Shown: positions 45,205 through 54,450 of the stretch, piece by piece | Layout of the letters: every line of letters starts with the position of its first letter | Numbering within the stretch: position 1 is the first letter of the stretch | NCBI RefSeq assembly: GCF_000423125.1 | Contig: NZ_AUHJ01000018.1 | Location: forward strand, 1 to 64,000 | Origin: Haliea salexigens DSM 19537 | Lineage (GTDB): Bacteria; Pseudomonadota; Gammaproteobacteria; Pseudomonadales; Halieaceae | Direction: 5' to 3' | DNA length: 64,000 bases | Position numbers and translations under genes: made by a program | The notes under the pieces: model-generated | Databases searched by the model: none | What the model saw: only the letters and a program-made list of their open reading frames with translations | Told to the model about the DNA's origin: nothing

Positions 45205-45894
45205 CTACCATTCACGGGATAGCGACAACACGCCGTTGCGCTCGCGCAGCTCCACGTGCTGCAGGTAGCTCATACCCAGCAGGATGGTGGTCGGGTAGTC
45301 ACCCACCACCACCGTGGCACGCACCCCCTCCACTGGAATGCCCCCCACCTCTACCCGCTCCAGGTTCAGCACCCAGGCGTCGGACACGCCGCTGGCGGTC
45401 TCCACCGTCGAGGGCATGCCGGCTTCATAGTCCAGGCCCAGTGCCGCAGCCTGCCGCGTATTGAGTGCCACCACGTTGGCCCCAGTATCCACCATCACCT
45501 GCACGTTGCGGCCGTTGATGAGGGCACCGGTAATGTACTGCATGCGCTCGTTACGCGGGATCTGCACTTCGCGCCGCTCGGGCGCCACGTAGTTGGTGGT
45601 GATATTGCGATTCAACCCTACACGCTGGCGCGCGCCGTTGATATCCAGCAGGGCGATAGTGGCATCGGCACTGACCAGCTTCACCCCGTCAAAGCTCTCG
45701 CCGGCGCGAAGGGTCTTGCGCTGGCCGTTGATCATCAACACCGCGGTGTTCGGCAGCAGCGCTTCCACGGTCACCGAAGCGGCGAGCAAGCGGCCACTGG
45801 CAAGCGCCAGCAACAGGAGCGCCACTGGCACCAACCAGTGCCTGCAGACTGGACCGGAGAGCCGGGATTGCCGGAGACTGGCGCAGCTCACCAC
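45205..45894 (-). CDS. Retropepsin-like aspartic protease, exported
   Basis: A 229-residue protein with an N-terminal hydrophobic segment (residues 19-38), either a signal peptide or an anchor. The C-terminal retropepsin-like domain (TIGR02281 type) has VMVDTGANVVALN near 133-145, where DTGA is the catalytic Asp motif, and later ILLGMSYL. It is probably periplasmic. Substrates of this family are not known. Its GTG start is just past the pgpA stop. Confidence 0.85.
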   Translation of the reverse strand: MVSCASLRQSRLSGPVCRHWLVPVALLLLALASGRLLAASVTVEALLPNTAVLMINGQRKTLRAGESFDGVKLVSADATIALLDINGARQRVGLNRNITTNYVAPERREVQIPRNERMQYITGALINGRNVQVMVDTGANVVALNTRQAAALGLDYEAGMPSTVETASGVSDAWVLNLERVEVGGIPVEGVRATVVVGDYPTTILLGMSYLQHVELRERNGVLSLSREW

Positions 45895-45895
45895 G

Positions 45896-46423
45896 CTACC
45901 CGGCCGCCATTAGCCAGAGGGCGATATGCACAGTAATACAGGCCATGATCCCCGCCACAATATCGTCGATCATGATGCCGAAACCGCCGGCGACCTTGCG
46001 GTCCAGCGCGCCGATCGGCCAGGGTTTGGCGATGTCATACACACGAAACACCACAAAACCGATTACCACCCACATCCAGCCAGCGGGCATGGCCCACATG
46101 GTAATCCAGTAACCGACAAACTCGTCCCAGACAATGCCCGGGTGATCGTGCACCTGCAGCTGTCGGCTGGCGTGCTCACAAATCCAGACGCCAGCGACGG
46201 CCGTTGCCAACACAAACAGTGTGTACCACAGCAGCGGGAACGCAGTGCTCGCGAGTGCGGCATCCACCAGCAGGAACAGCGGCACCGCCGCCAGCGTGCC
46301 CACCGTACCCGGAGCAACCGGCGACAAGCCACTACCGAAACCGAAGGCAAGCAATTGCACCGGGTTGCGCAGCAATGCAGGGGGCGGTGGAGCGGCAGAC
46401 TTGGCCATGGGACGTGTATCCAT
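45896..46423 (-). CDS. pgpA: Phosphatidylglycerophosphatase A
   Basis: A membrane protein of about 175 residues that dephosphorylates phosphatidylglycerophosphate. The family signature SGLSPVAPGTVGTLAAVP is near 34-51, with WDEFVGYWI and KPWPIGALDRKVAGGFGIM later and several transmembrane segments. Starts at 46423, 46408 and 46465 are in frame; 46423 is a compromise. The thiL stop lies about 100 bp upstream; nusB-thiL-pgpA is a usual order. Confidence 0.93.
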   Translation of the reverse strand: MDTRPMAKSAAPPPPALLRNPVQLLAFGFGSGLSPVAPGTVGTLAAVPLFLLVDAALASTAFPLLWYTLFVLATAVAGVWICEHASRQLQVHDHPGIVWDEFVGYWITMWAMPAGWMWVVIGFVVFRVYDIAKPWPIGALDRKVAGGFGIMIDDIVAGIMACITVHIALWLMAAG

Positions 46424-46521
46424 GCGGTCGAGCGCCCAGTTTACTGTGCTTTGACGTTGGAACAACCGGTGATTTCATTCCCGCGCACCGGCAGGCCGCG
46501 CGAGGCTACACGGGGCCTGTT

Positions 46522-47442
46522 TCAGAAATGGTTATAGCCCGGCGCAAGCGGCTCAAAACCGGGGCACACAACACCCTCCCCCGCAGTCACCTGGCCAATG
46601 CGGCTGCAGCCCGCTGGCGGCTGCACGGCAGCGGGGAGACAAAAGCACAGTTCGTAGTCATCGCCTCCCGCCAGCGCCCAGGCCAGCGCCTGCGCACGGT
46701 CAGGATGGGCCTGCAGAGCCGAAGACAAGGGCAGTGCCTGCGCGTCGATATGCAGCTGCACGCCGCTGGCAGCGGCGATATGCCCCGCGTCCGCCAGCAG
46801 GCCGTCGGACAGGTCGATCGCTGCCGTGGCGGTGTTGAGCAGGGTAGCACCCAGCGCCAACCGCGGCGTGGGCCGGAAAAAACGCTGCTCCAGATATTCG
46901 GCGGCGTCCAGGCCAGGGCGATACCGGCCCTGCAGCACCGCCAGCCCTGCGGCGGCATCACCCAGGGTACCTGACACATACAGGCCGTCACCCGGCTGCG
47001 CGCCGCCGCGGGTCAGTGCCAGCCCGGGGGGCAGCGCACCGAGCACCTGAACCGTAATCGTCAATGGGCCCCGAGTGGTGTCGCCCCCCACCAGCGGCAG
47101 CGAGAAGGCGCTCGCCGCGGCGGCGAGGCCCTGACTGAAGCTGTGCAGCCACAGTTCGTCGGCGGCGGGCAGGGTGAGCGCCAGGGTCATGCCGAGTGGG
47201 CGCGCACCCATGGCGGCGAGGTCTGAGGCTGCGGCGGCGACGGCGCGGTAGGCCACGTCCTCCGGCAGGCTGTCCGCGGGGAAGTGCACGTCTTCGACCA
47301 CGGTATCGACCGACGTGGCCAGGCGCTCACCGGCCTGCAGCGCGAGGATCGCGCAGTCATCGCCCACTCCGAGCTCTACAGCCGGGCCGGCACCCAGGGC
47401 GGAGAAATAACGGGCGATCAGGGAGAATTCGTCGGCCGGCAT
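46522..47442 (-). CDS. thiL: Thiamine-monophosphate kinase
   Basis: A 306-residue kinase of the PurM/ThiL fold that makes thiamine diphosphate. Typical motifs are ELGVGDDCAIL near 23-33, TSVDTVVEDVHF near 42-53, the GGDTTRGPLTITVQVLG segment near 119-135 and IDLSDGLLADAGHIAAASG near 214-232. It shares one base with the nusB end at 47442 and is transcribed after it. Confidence 0.96.
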   Translation of the reverse strand: MPADEFSLIARYFSALGAGPAVELGVGDDCAILALQAGERLATSVDTVVEDVHFPADSLPEDVAYRAVAAAASDLAAMGARPLGMTLALTLPAADELWLHSFSQGLAAAASAFSLPLVGGDTTRGPLTITVQVLGALPPGLALTRGGAQPGDGLYVSGTLGDAAAGLAVLQGRYRPGLDAAEYLEQRFFRPTPRLALGATLLNTATAAIDLSDGLLADAGHIAAASGVQLHIDAQALPLSSALQAHPDRAQALAWALAGGDDYELCFCLPAAVQPPAGCSRIGQVTAGEGVVCPGFEPLAPGYNHF

Positions 47443-47894
47443 CAGGCGCTGGCGTCGGTTTCGGCCTTGCGCAACTGGCGAGCCGCTTTATCGAGAACGC
47501 CGTTGATGTATTTGTGGCTGTCCGTGGCACCGAACTTCTTCGCCAGGGAAACGGCTTCGTTGATCACCACTTTCCACGGCACGTCGATGCGCTGCTGCAG
47601 CTCGAAAATGCCCATGCGCAAAAGACTGCGCTCGATGGGATCCAGTTCGTCGAGTTTGCGATCGAGCAGCGGCGCGAGTGTTGCCTCCAGCTCATCCACG
47701 CAGCCCGGCACACCGTGCAGCAGGGCCTGGAAGTACTCCAGGTCCACGTGATTGAAGTCGTAATCGCTGCGGAACTCCGCCTCGATCTGGCTCACCGGCG
47801 CTTCCGCCATATGCCACTGATACAGCGCCTGCATGGCGTAGTGCCGCGCCTTGTGGCGTTCGGCGGCCAGGGTATTGCGGGCTTGTTTGCTCAC
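47442..47894 (-). CDS. nusB: Transcription antitermination factor NusB
   Basis: A 150-residue all-helical RNA-binding protein. The N-terminal RHKARHYAMQALYQWHMA and C-terminal VINEAVSLAKKFGATDSHKYING segments are typical. It binds boxA RNA with ribosomal protein S10 in rRNA antitermination. It lies 8 bp downstream of ribH. Confidence 0.96.
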   Translation of the reverse strand: MSKQARNTLAAERHKARHYAMQALYQWHMAEAPVSQIEAEFRSDYDFNHVDLEYFQALLHGVPGCVDELEATLAPLLDRKLDELDPIERSLLRMGIFELQQRIDVPWKVVINEAVSLAKKFGATDSHKYINGVLDKAARQLRKAETDASA

Positions 47895-47902
47895 GGCAGC
47901 AA

Positions 47903-48379
47903 TCAGCTCCCGATCCGGCCCAGCAGGCTGACCATTTCCAGCGCCGACAGCGCCGCTTCCGCGCCCTTGTTGCCGGCCTTGGTGCCGGAGCGTTCAACTG
48001 CCTGCTCGATGGAATCCACCGTGAGCACGCCGAAGGAAATCGGAATGCCGTGCTCCAGGCTCACCTGCGCGATGCCCTTGGTGCACTCTCCCGCCACATA
48101 CTCAAAATGCGGTGTGCCACCGCGAATCACGGCACCCAGCGCCACAATGGCGTCAAAGCCGCCCTGTTTGGCTACGCGCTGGCATACCAGCGGTATCTCG
48201 AAGGCACCGGGTGCGCGCACCACGGTCATCTGCTCTTCTTTCACGCCGTGACGGCGCAGGGCGTCAATTGCGCCTTCAAGCAGGTGCTCAACCACAAAGC
48301 TATTCCAGCGGCCGACCACGAGTGCGTATTGACCATCGGCAGCCGTGAAATCCCCTTCGATCGTCTTGATGTTTGTCAT
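47903..48379 (-). CDS. ribH: 6,7-dimethyl-8-ribityllumazine synthase
   Basis: A 158-residue protein that joins the DHBP-derived four-carbon unit with the pyrimidine intermediate. The motif [19 protein letters not shown] near 53-71, then [16 protein letters not shown] near 80-95 with the catalytic His, and ISFGVLT near 113 are standard. It assembles as a large multimeric shell in many bacteria. Confidence 0.97.
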   Translation of the reverse strand: MTNIKTIEGDFTAADGQYALVVGRWNSFVVEHLLEGAIDALRRHGVKEEQMTVVRAPGAFEIPLVCQRVAKQGGFDAIVALGAVIRGGTPHFEYVAGECTKGIAQVSLEHGIPISFGVLTVDSIEQAVERSGTKAGNKGAEAALSALEMVSLLGRIGS

Positions 48380-48409
48380 GCGAGTTCCTTGTTCATGTGT
48401 GCCCGGGCG

Positions 48410-49513
48410 TCAAGGCGCCAGGTATTCCAGCACTTCCAGGTCAAAACCGGAAATGGCATTGTACTTGATGGGTGCGCCCATGAGGTGGATTTTTCCCACC
48501 CCCAGATCCTTCAGAATCTGCGAGCCCAGGCCCACCTTGGTGTAGGTATCGGGCAGCGCGCGGGCGCTGGAGGACGCCTCGCCCAGCGCCATGTCGATGC
48601 TGTCGAGCAACTGCTCGCCGCTTTCATCGCCGGCAAGCAGCACGATGACACCACGCCCGGCCTCCGCCACCCGCGCCATGCAGGCGCCGAACTGCCAGGA
48701 GGCGCGGCCGTCGATACGGCTTGCCACCAGGTCGCGCAGGGTGGAGGCCACATGTACCCGCACCAGCGTCGGTTCGTCCGCGGTTATTTCGCCGCAGGTC
48801 AGGGCGAGATGCAGCTCTCCCGCGGTGTTGTCACGGTAGGCGAGCAGGCGAAAGCGACCGTAGACGGTGTCAATCTCGCCGTCGCGCACGCGTTCGATGG
48901 TGCGTTCGTTAACCATGCGGAAATGGATCAGGTCGGCAATGGTGCCTATTTTCAAATCGTGTTGGCGGGCAAACTCGACCAGCGCGGGACCATCCGCCAG
49001 CAGGCCCTCAGGGGTGAGAATATCCGCAATGACCGCAGCCGGCAGCAGGCCCGCCAGCGCCGCGTAGTCGCTGGCGGCCTCGGTGTGGCCGGCACGGGTG
49101 AGCACACCGCCGGGCAATGCGGTGAGCGGGAAAATATGCCCGGGCTGGACGATATCCGCGGGCACCGCCTGCGGCGCCACGGCGGCCTGCACGGTGCGTG
49201 CGCGATCCGCCGCGGAGATGCCCGTGTCGATGCCTTCCGCCGCCTCGATAGACAGCGTGAAGTTGGATTTCTCGCCGTGGGCAGCGGGCACCATCGGCGG
49301 CAGGTCCAGCTGGCGGCAACGCTCCTCGGTGAGCGCCAGGCACACCAGGCCGCGGGCCTGGCGCGCCATGAAGTTGACATGCGCGGCGCTCACATGGTCT
49401 GCCGCCACCATCACCACGCCTTCATTGTTGCTGTCGTCATCGTCGTCCATCAGCACCACCATGCGGCCCTGGCGAATGTCGCTGATCAGTTCGTCTACGC
49501 TGTTTGTCTGCAT
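48410..49513 (-). CDS. ribB: 3,4-dihydroxy-2-butanone-4-phosphate synthase with degenerate GTP cyclohydrolase II domain
   Basis: A 367-residue RibBA-like protein. Residues 1-205 are the DHBP synthase: DRARTVQAAV and GHIFPLTALPGGVLTRAGHTEA are canonical, but the acidic metal loop reads DDDDDSNNEG instead of DDEDRENEGD. Residues 206-367 are a cyclohydrolase-II-like domain lacking the three zinc Cys, so probably without cyclohydrolase activity; ribA at 44536 would provide it. ATG 49513 is chosen for its typical family N-terminus (MQTNSVDELI). The changed acidic loop raises doubt about standard DHBP chemistry. Confidence 0.88.
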   Translation of the reverse strand: MQTNSVDELISDIRQGRMVVLMDDDDDSNNEGVVMVAADHVSAAHVNFMARQARGLVCLALTEERCRQLDLPPMVPAAHGEKSNFTLSIEAAEGIDTGISAADRARTVQAAVAPQAVPADIVQPGHIFPLTALPGGVLTRAGHTEAASDYAALAGLLPAAVIADILTPEGLLADGPALVEFARQHDLKIGTIADLIHFRMVNERTIERVRDGEIDTVYGRFRLLAYRDNTAGELHLALTCGEITADEPTLVRVHVASTLRDLVASRIDGRASWQFGACMARVAEAGRGVIVLLAGDESGEQLLDSIDMALGEASSSARALPDTYTKVGLGSQILKDLGVGKIHLMGAPIKYNAISGFDLEVLEYLAP

Positions 49514-49544
49514 GCCTTTGCGATCCTTGTGGGACGGTGCGCGG

Positions 49545-50210
49545 CTAGCCGCGCAGGTAGCCGTTTTCGGCCAGGGTAGCGAGGGAAACACCCGCCTGGT
49601 GGCCCGGCACAGCGGCGGCATCGCCGAGCACCAGCCGCTCGAGATAGCGCGCAATCACGTCCACCTCCAGGTTCACCCGGCTGCCGGGGCGGTATTCGGC
49701 GAACACGGTTTCCGCCCGCGTCTGGGGAATAATGTTGAGTTCGAACTCCGCGCCGTTTACGGCGTTCACGGTGAGGCTGGTGCCATCGACACAGATGCTG
49801 CCCTTGTGCGCGATGTACTTGGCGAGGCCATCCGGGGCGCGCATCACGTAGCGCCAGGAACGCCCATCTTCTACCGCGCTGACCACCTCACCCACGCCGT
49901 CGATATGGCCACTGACGATGTGGCCGCCAAGGCGACTTGCCGGCGTCAGGGCCTTCTCCAGGTTGACCCGGCTGCCGGGCTGCAAACCGCCGAGTGTGGT
50001 GAAGTCCAGGGTTTCGCGGGACACATCCGCCCAGTAGCCATCGCCGGGCAACTCGGTCACCGTGAGGCACACGCCATTGGTGGCAATACTGTCGCCGAGC
50101 TGCACATCGGCGAGGTCCAGCTTGCCGCTGTGGACCCGCAGGCGCAGGTCGCCGCCCGCCGGCTGCAGCGTGGCAATGGACCCAACGGCCTGGATGATTC
50201 CTGTGAACAT
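49545..50210 (-). CDS. ribE: Riboflavin synthase, alpha chain
   Basis: A 221-residue protein with two lumazine-binding barrels, each with a repeat pattern: MFTGIIQAVGSI at the N-terminus, DSIATNGVCLTVTEL near 40-54, and GHIVSGHIDGVGEV near 96-109 beginning the second half. The second barrel has KGSICVDGTSLTVNAV. It dismutates two lumazines into riboflavin. It lies between ribD and ribB on the same strand. Confidence 0.97.
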   Translation of the reverse strand: MFTGIIQAVGSIATLQPAGGDLRLRVHSGKLDLADVQLGDSIATNGVCLTVTELPGDGYWADVSRETLDFTTLGGLQPGSRVNLEKALTPASRLGGHIVSGHIDGVGEVVSAVEDGRSWRYVMRAPDGLAKYIAHKGSICVDGTSLTVNAVNGAEFELNIIPQTRAETVFAEYRPGSRVNLEVDVIARYLERLVLGDAAAVPGHQAGVSLATLAENGYLRG

Positions 50211-50256
50211 AGTCTGCCCTGTGTCTTGTGTCGCGCGCCGGTTGCTGGCGCGCGCC

Positions 50257-51375
50257 TCAGGCGCCTGGTACGGCGGTAAATCGCCAGTCTTCGCCCACCT
50301 GCCGCACGTCGCGCAGGTGCAGCGGCACCTTGTCCGCCATGGCCTCCAATGGCAACGCCAGCAACGGCCGTGCGGTGCTGCCCAGCAGTGTGGGCGCCAT
50401 ATATACGATCAATTCGTCCAACAGGCCCAATTGCAACAGCGCACCTGCCAGACGGGGGCCGGATTCTACCAGAATTTCGTTGCACTGCCGCCTGTTGAGT
50501 TCGGCAAACAGCGCCTGGAGGTCGAGCCCCCCGTCCGCACAGCCGAGGGGCAGCAGCTGGGTAAAGGCGGACGGCGCGGCTGTCATCGGCGTGTGAGCGC
50601 TATCGTGGCACCAGAGTGTTGGCGCGTCCTGGCTGAAGACCCGCGCCCGGACGGGTGCCTGCTGCCGCGAGTCCAACACGACACGCAGCGGTTGGCGCGC
50701 AGCGGCGCGGGTCGCCAGTGCGGCGGGCAACCCCAGCTCGGACGCGCGCACAGTGAGCGCACAATCATCGGATAACACCGTGCCGACGCCTGTGACCACG
50801 GCACAACTCATCGCCCGCAGGCGCTGCACGTCGCGGCGGGCCGCCGCGCCAGTAATCCACTGGCTCTCGCCGGAGGCCATGGCGGTGCGTCCATCCAGCG
50901 ACATCGCCAGCTTGGCGCGCACCCGCCCCCGCCCGCGACGCATACGGGCAATAAAACCGGGAATGACCAACTCCGCCTCGGCCTGCAACAAGCCGCATTC
51001 AACGGCCACGCCCGCTGCCTCCAGGCGGGCAAGGCCGCTGCCTGCCACTTGCGGGTTGGGGTCCTGCATGGCGGCGACCACACGCACTACCCCGGCTGCC
51101 AGCAGCGCCTCGGTACAGGGACCCGTTTTACCGTGGTGGCTACAGGGCTCAAGCGTGACATAGGCGGTGGCACCTCGGGCATCGCCGGCCGCCGCGAGTG
51201 CTTCCACCTCGGCATGGTTGCCGCCCGCGGGCTGGGTAAACCCCTCGCCGATCACCTGGCCATCGCGCACCAGCACACAACCCACGTGGGGATTGGGCAT
51301 AGCGGAATAGCGGCCCTTGCGCGCCAGCTGCAGGGCCCGCGCCATCATGCGGGTATCAAACGCCGTGTCAGCCAT
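50257..51375 (-). CDS. ribD: Bifunctional riboflavin deaminase/reductase
   Basis: A 372-residue protein. The N-terminal deaminase domain has the zinc motif NHAEVEAL near 53-60 and TLEPCSHHGKTGPCTEALL near 75-93. The C-terminal reductase domain has KLAMSLDGRTA near 155-165 and ESGPRLAGALLQ near 305-316. It performs two consecutive riboflavin steps. It lies 21 bp after nrdR, the first gene of the block. Confidence 0.97.
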   Translation of the reverse strand: MADTAFDTRMMARALQLARKGRYSAMPNPHVGCVLVRDGQVIGEGFTQPAGGNHAEVEALAAAGDARGATAYVTLEPCSHHGKTGPCTEALLAAGVVRVVAAMQDPNPQVAGSGLARLEAAGVAVECGLLQAEAELVIPGFIARMRRGRGRVRAKLAMSLDGRTAMASGESQWITGAAARRDVQRLRAMSCAVVTGVGTVLSDDCALTVRASELGLPAALATRAAARQPLRVVLDSRQQAPVRARVFSQDAPTLWCHDSAHTPMTAAPSAFTQLLPLGCADGGLDLQALFAELNRRQCNEILVESGPRLAGALLQLGLLDELIVYMAPTLLGSTARPLLALPLEAMADKVPLHLRDVRQVGEDWRFTAVPGA

Positions 51376-51396
51376 GCAGGTGCCTTGCCGCGCCGC

Positions 51397-51873
51397 TCAG
51401 GCGCCGCCCCGCTCAGGCCGCGGCTCGGATTCCAGCAACTCGATAGCGTCCCTGAATTCGGCGATATCCTGGAACTTACGGTAAACGGAAGCAAACCGCA
51501 CGTAAGCCACCTGGTCCAGCTGCTTGAGGTGCTCCATCACCAGCTCACCGACCACACGCGAGCCCACCTCGCGTTCGCCCGTCGCCCGCAGCGCGTGCTT
51601 GATGTGATTAATGGCGGCTTCCACGTCTTCTACCGGCACCGGGCGCTTTTCCAGCGAGCGCTGGAAGCCAACCCGAAGCTTGGCTTCATCAAAAGGTTCG
51701 CGGTTGCCGTTGTGCTTGACGATACGCGGCATCACCAGCTCCGCCACTTCATAGGTGGTAAAACGCTCGTGACAACTCAGGCACTCGCGACGCCGGCGAA
51801 TCTGGTCGCCTTCGGCAACCAGCCGCGAGTCGATCACCTTGGTATCATCGGCAGCGCAAAACGGGCAGTGCAT
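51397..51873 (-). CDS. nrdR: Transcriptional repressor NrdR
   Basis: A 158-residue ATP-cone regulator of ribonucleotide reductase genes. The N-terminal zinc ribbon has CPFC near residues 3-6 and CLSCHERF near 31-38. The ATP-cone begins at [18 protein letters not shown] 51873 starts the rib block. Confidence 0.97.
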   Translation of the reverse strand: MHCPFCAADDTKVIDSRLVAEGDQIRRRRECLSCHERFTTYEVAELVMPRIVKHNGNREPFDEAKLRVGFQRSLEKRPVPVEDVEAAINHIKHALRATGEREVGSRVVGELVMEHLKQLDQVAYVRFASVYRKFQDIAEFRDAIELLESEPRPERGGA

Positions 51874-51925
51874 GAACGTTCACCTTCAGGACAAGTGCCT
51901 GAAGCGTAACACATTTTGGCTTCGC

Positions 51926-52216
51926 CTAGCGCAGCAAGAGCGCCGACAGTTGGGGCACGAGGACGGCTGCCACGTTAAGCGCCAGGAGCGCACTGTGCAG
52001 GCGCTGAGTGCCTTCTACCTGCGCGAAATGTGCATCCACGCGAGCATCCTGCTGCACCAACCGCGCATCAAGGTGATCGTTGGTCACAAGATTATTCACG
52101 TAGAATCCGAATGCTTCAGCCATTAACTCCGCCTGCACTTCCGCTTGTTCGGGGGCAACGCCCGCCGCTTTCAGGCGCCTTGCGTATTGCAACGTATCGA
52201 ATTGCACTGATGTCAT
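51926..52216 (-). CDS. DUF1640/coiled-coil protein, paralogue of 18332-18670
   Basis: About 96 residues: FDTLQYARRLKAAGVAPEQA, then AELMAEAFGFYVNNLVT, a helical linker and a C-terminal hydrophobic segment (LLALNVAAVLVPQLSALLL). The N-terminal half is very close to the protein at 18332-18670, while the tail differs. ATG 52216 has GAAGAGG upstream. Function unknown. Confidence 0.75.
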   Translation of the reverse strand: MTSVQFDTLQYARRLKAAGVAPEQAEVQAELMAEAFGFYVNNLVTNDHLDARLVQQDARVDAHFAQVEGTQRLHSALLALNVAAVLVPQLSALLLR

Positions 52217-52305
52217 AATAGTCGCCTCTTCGCTTTTTGCCACCCGGTGGACTAATCGTTGGACTGAGCAGTGTTATCCTCAACCCAATGCTAGAGGAGA
52301 AACCC

Positions 52306-54207
52306 ATGCACCGTCGCTTTCCAACCCGGCTCACTCAACGCACCCTGGCGCTTACTCTGGCGTTGAGCATCATCTGGCCCACGGCCTCTTTCGCCCAGAA
52401 AACGGCCCGCCCGGTGCTGCTGGGCAAGCACTGGGTGGCCGTGACAGGCAAGCCACAGGGCGCCACCGCGGGCGCCATGATGTTCCAGCAGGGTGGCAAC
52501 GCCATTGATGCCGCGGCGGCAATGCTCGCCGTTACCGCCACGATGTGGGACGTGCTGGGCTGGGGCGGGGAAACCCAGGCACTCATCTACAACCCGAACA
52601 CCGGCAAGGTGATCGGCCTGAACGCCCTCGGCGTTGCCCCCACCGGCGCAACGCCCGAGTTTTTCCGCCAACAGGGCATGCTTTACCCACCGGAATACGG
52701 GCCACTGGCAGCGGTAACCCCCGGCACACCGGGCGGCCTGATGGTGATGGTGGCGGAATTCGGCCGCTTGAGCCTGGCTGACGTGCTGGCGCCCGCCATG
52801 GAAATGGCCCGCGGCTATCCGATAGAAGCCACCCAGGCCCGCTTTATCGAAAGCCGCCGGGGTATCCTGGAGCAGTGGCCGGACTCCCAGCGCGTGTTCC
52901 TACCCCACTACAACAGCGAGGCCCCGGAGCAGCGCGCAGCGCCCGCACCCGGCGAGGTGTTCCAGCAAGCCGATTTGCTCGCCACACTGCAAAAACTGGT
53001 GGAGGCGGAAGCCCGTGCACTGGCGGCGGGGGCCGACCGCAAGGCCGCCATCATGGCCGCCTATGAGCGCTTCTACCGCGGCGACGTTGCCGCCGAAATC
53101 GTGCGTAGCAACCGTGCCGCGGGCGGCCTCATCACCACCGAAGACCTCGCCGACTGGGAGGTCATCCTCGAAGAGCCGGTGAGCGTGAACTACCGCGGCA
53201 TCGACGTCTACAAGCTCACCACCTGGACCCAGGGGCCCGCCCTGCTGCAGGCACTGAACCTGCTTGAGGGTTTCGACCTGCAAGCCATGGGCTACAACAG
53301 CACACGCTACATCCATACGCTGTACCAGGCCATGAACCTTGCCTTTGCCGACCGGGATTTCTACTACGGGGACCCCTACACGCCCCCGGAGGAACCAATC
53401 ACCGGCCTGCTTTCCAAGCGCTATGCCGACGAACGCCGCAAGCTCATGCCCGTTGACCACAACCTCACCGATCTCAAGCCGGGTGACCCCTACCGCCACC
53501 AGCGCGGCAAGAACCCGTTCGAGACCCTTCGTCAACAGTGGACCCCGATACCCCCTGCCGCCGATGCCGAGGGGGCAGACAGCTTCCAGCAAGCCGGCGT
53601 GATGACACCGGACGAGGCCTTCCTGGCAGGCACCACCTCGATTCAGGCGGCGGATGCCGAGGGCTGGGTAATTTCCGTCACCCCGTCCGGTGGCTGGATA
53701 CCAGCATTTATCGCCGGCAATACAGGCGTTGGCTTGAGCCAGCGTATGCAAAGCTTTGTGCTGGGTGAGGCCCTGAACCCCTACAACGTGGTGCAGCCCG
53801 GCCAGCGCCCAAGGGTCACCCTGACGCCATCGCTGGCACTCAAAGATGGCAAACCATTGATGGCTTTCTCGGTACAGGGCGGCGACACCCAGGAGCAGAA
53901 TCTGCTGCAGTTCTTCCTCAACATGGTGGAGTTCGACATGAACGTGCAGCAGGCGGCGGAGGCGCACAATATCCTCAGCTACCAGATGCAGAGCTCGTTT
54001 GGCGCGCACCAGTCCGAACCCGGGCGCTTGCAGGTTACACCGCTGGTTTCACCGTTTACCCGCGCCGAGCTTGAGCGCATGGGGTACACAGTAGAGGTGG
54101 TGGAGCGCACCTACAACCCGACCACGGCGATCTGGTTCGATCATGAGCATGGGGTGATGCAGGGTGGGGCGTCGGACTACGGGGATGACTACGGGATTGC
54201 CTGGTAG
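52306..54207 (+). CDS. ggt: Gamma-glutamyltransferase-family protein, exported
   Basis: A 633-residue Ntn-hydrolase precursor. A signal peptide covers residues 1-30 (hydrophobic LALTLALSIIWPTASFA). Family motifs include GGNAIDAAAAMLAVTA near 64-79. The catalytic Thr lies in LAGTTSIQAADAEG near 444-457, where GTTHxSVxD is usual, so the His after the Thr pair is Ser here. It would self-cleave into two chains and act on glutathione-like gamma-glutamyl compounds, or on another amide. ATG 52306 is chosen because GAGGAG precedes it by 7 bases. Confidence 0.88.
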   Translation: MHRRFPTRLTQRTLALTLALSIIWPTASFAQKTARPVLLGKHWVAVTGKPQGATAGAMMFQQGGNAIDAAAAMLAVTATMWDVLGWGGETQALIYNPNTGKVIGLNALGVAPTGATPEFFRQQGMLYPPEYGPLAAVTPGTPGGLMVMVAEFGRLSLADVLAPAMEMARGYPIEATQARFIESRRGILEQWPDSQRVFLPHYNSEAPEQRAAPAPGEVFQQADLLATLQKLVEAEARALAAGADRKAAIMAAYERFYRGDVAAEIVRSNRAAGGLITTEDLADWEVILEEPVSVNYRGIDVYKLTTWTQGPALLQALNLLEGFDLQAMGYNSTRYIHTLYQAMNLAFADRDFYYGDPYTPPEEPITGLLSKRYADERRKLMPVDHNLTDLKPGDPYRHQRGKNPFETLRQQWTPIPPAADAEGADSFQQAGVMTPDEAFLAGTTSIQAADAEGWVISVTPSGGWIPAFIAGNTGVGLSQRMQSFVLGEALNPYNVVQPGQRPRVTLTPSLALKDGKPLMAFSVQGGDTQEQNLLQFFLNMVEFDMNVQQAAEAHNILSYQMQSSFGAHQSEPGRLQVTPLVSPFTRAELERMGYTVEVVERTYNPTTAIWFDHEHGVMQGGASDYGDDYGIAW

Positions 54208-54253
54208 CAGCTACCGGGGTACCGGGCTGCGGGGTGTGGAGCTTCGTAGCGGC

Positions 54254-54442
54254 GGGACAGCGTGGGTTATCGCGGCGAGAACGGCCACTCGTTTTCCATC
54301 ATCTCCGGGCGGCTGCGCAACTCGACCATTTTTGCTGCGCAAAAATTGGGACTCAAACAGTACTCGCCGTAAAGCCCCCTCCGATGATGGAAAACGAAAG
54401 CTGTGGCCTGATTGTTCTCGACGCGATAACCCACGCCGTCCC
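54254..54442. repeat. Inverted-repeat element C1 (arms 50/60 bp, loop 79 bp)
   Basis: The left arm 54254-54303 pairs with the right arm 54383-54442. The outer part GGGACAGCGTGGGTTATCGC and the inner part TCGTTTTCCATCATC are matched. Between them the right arm has extra bases (complement AATCAG and AGCT) around a conserved GGCCAC. The loop has CTGCGCAACTCGACC and an inner hairpin TTTTTGC/GCAAAAA. It lies 46 bp past the ggt stop. Confidence 0.85.
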
Positions 54443-54450
54443 TCATACGG

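Noticed and set aside
49514-49544. FMN riboswitch before ribB
   Set aside because: Only about 30 bp separate ribB from ribE; there is no room for the aptamer.
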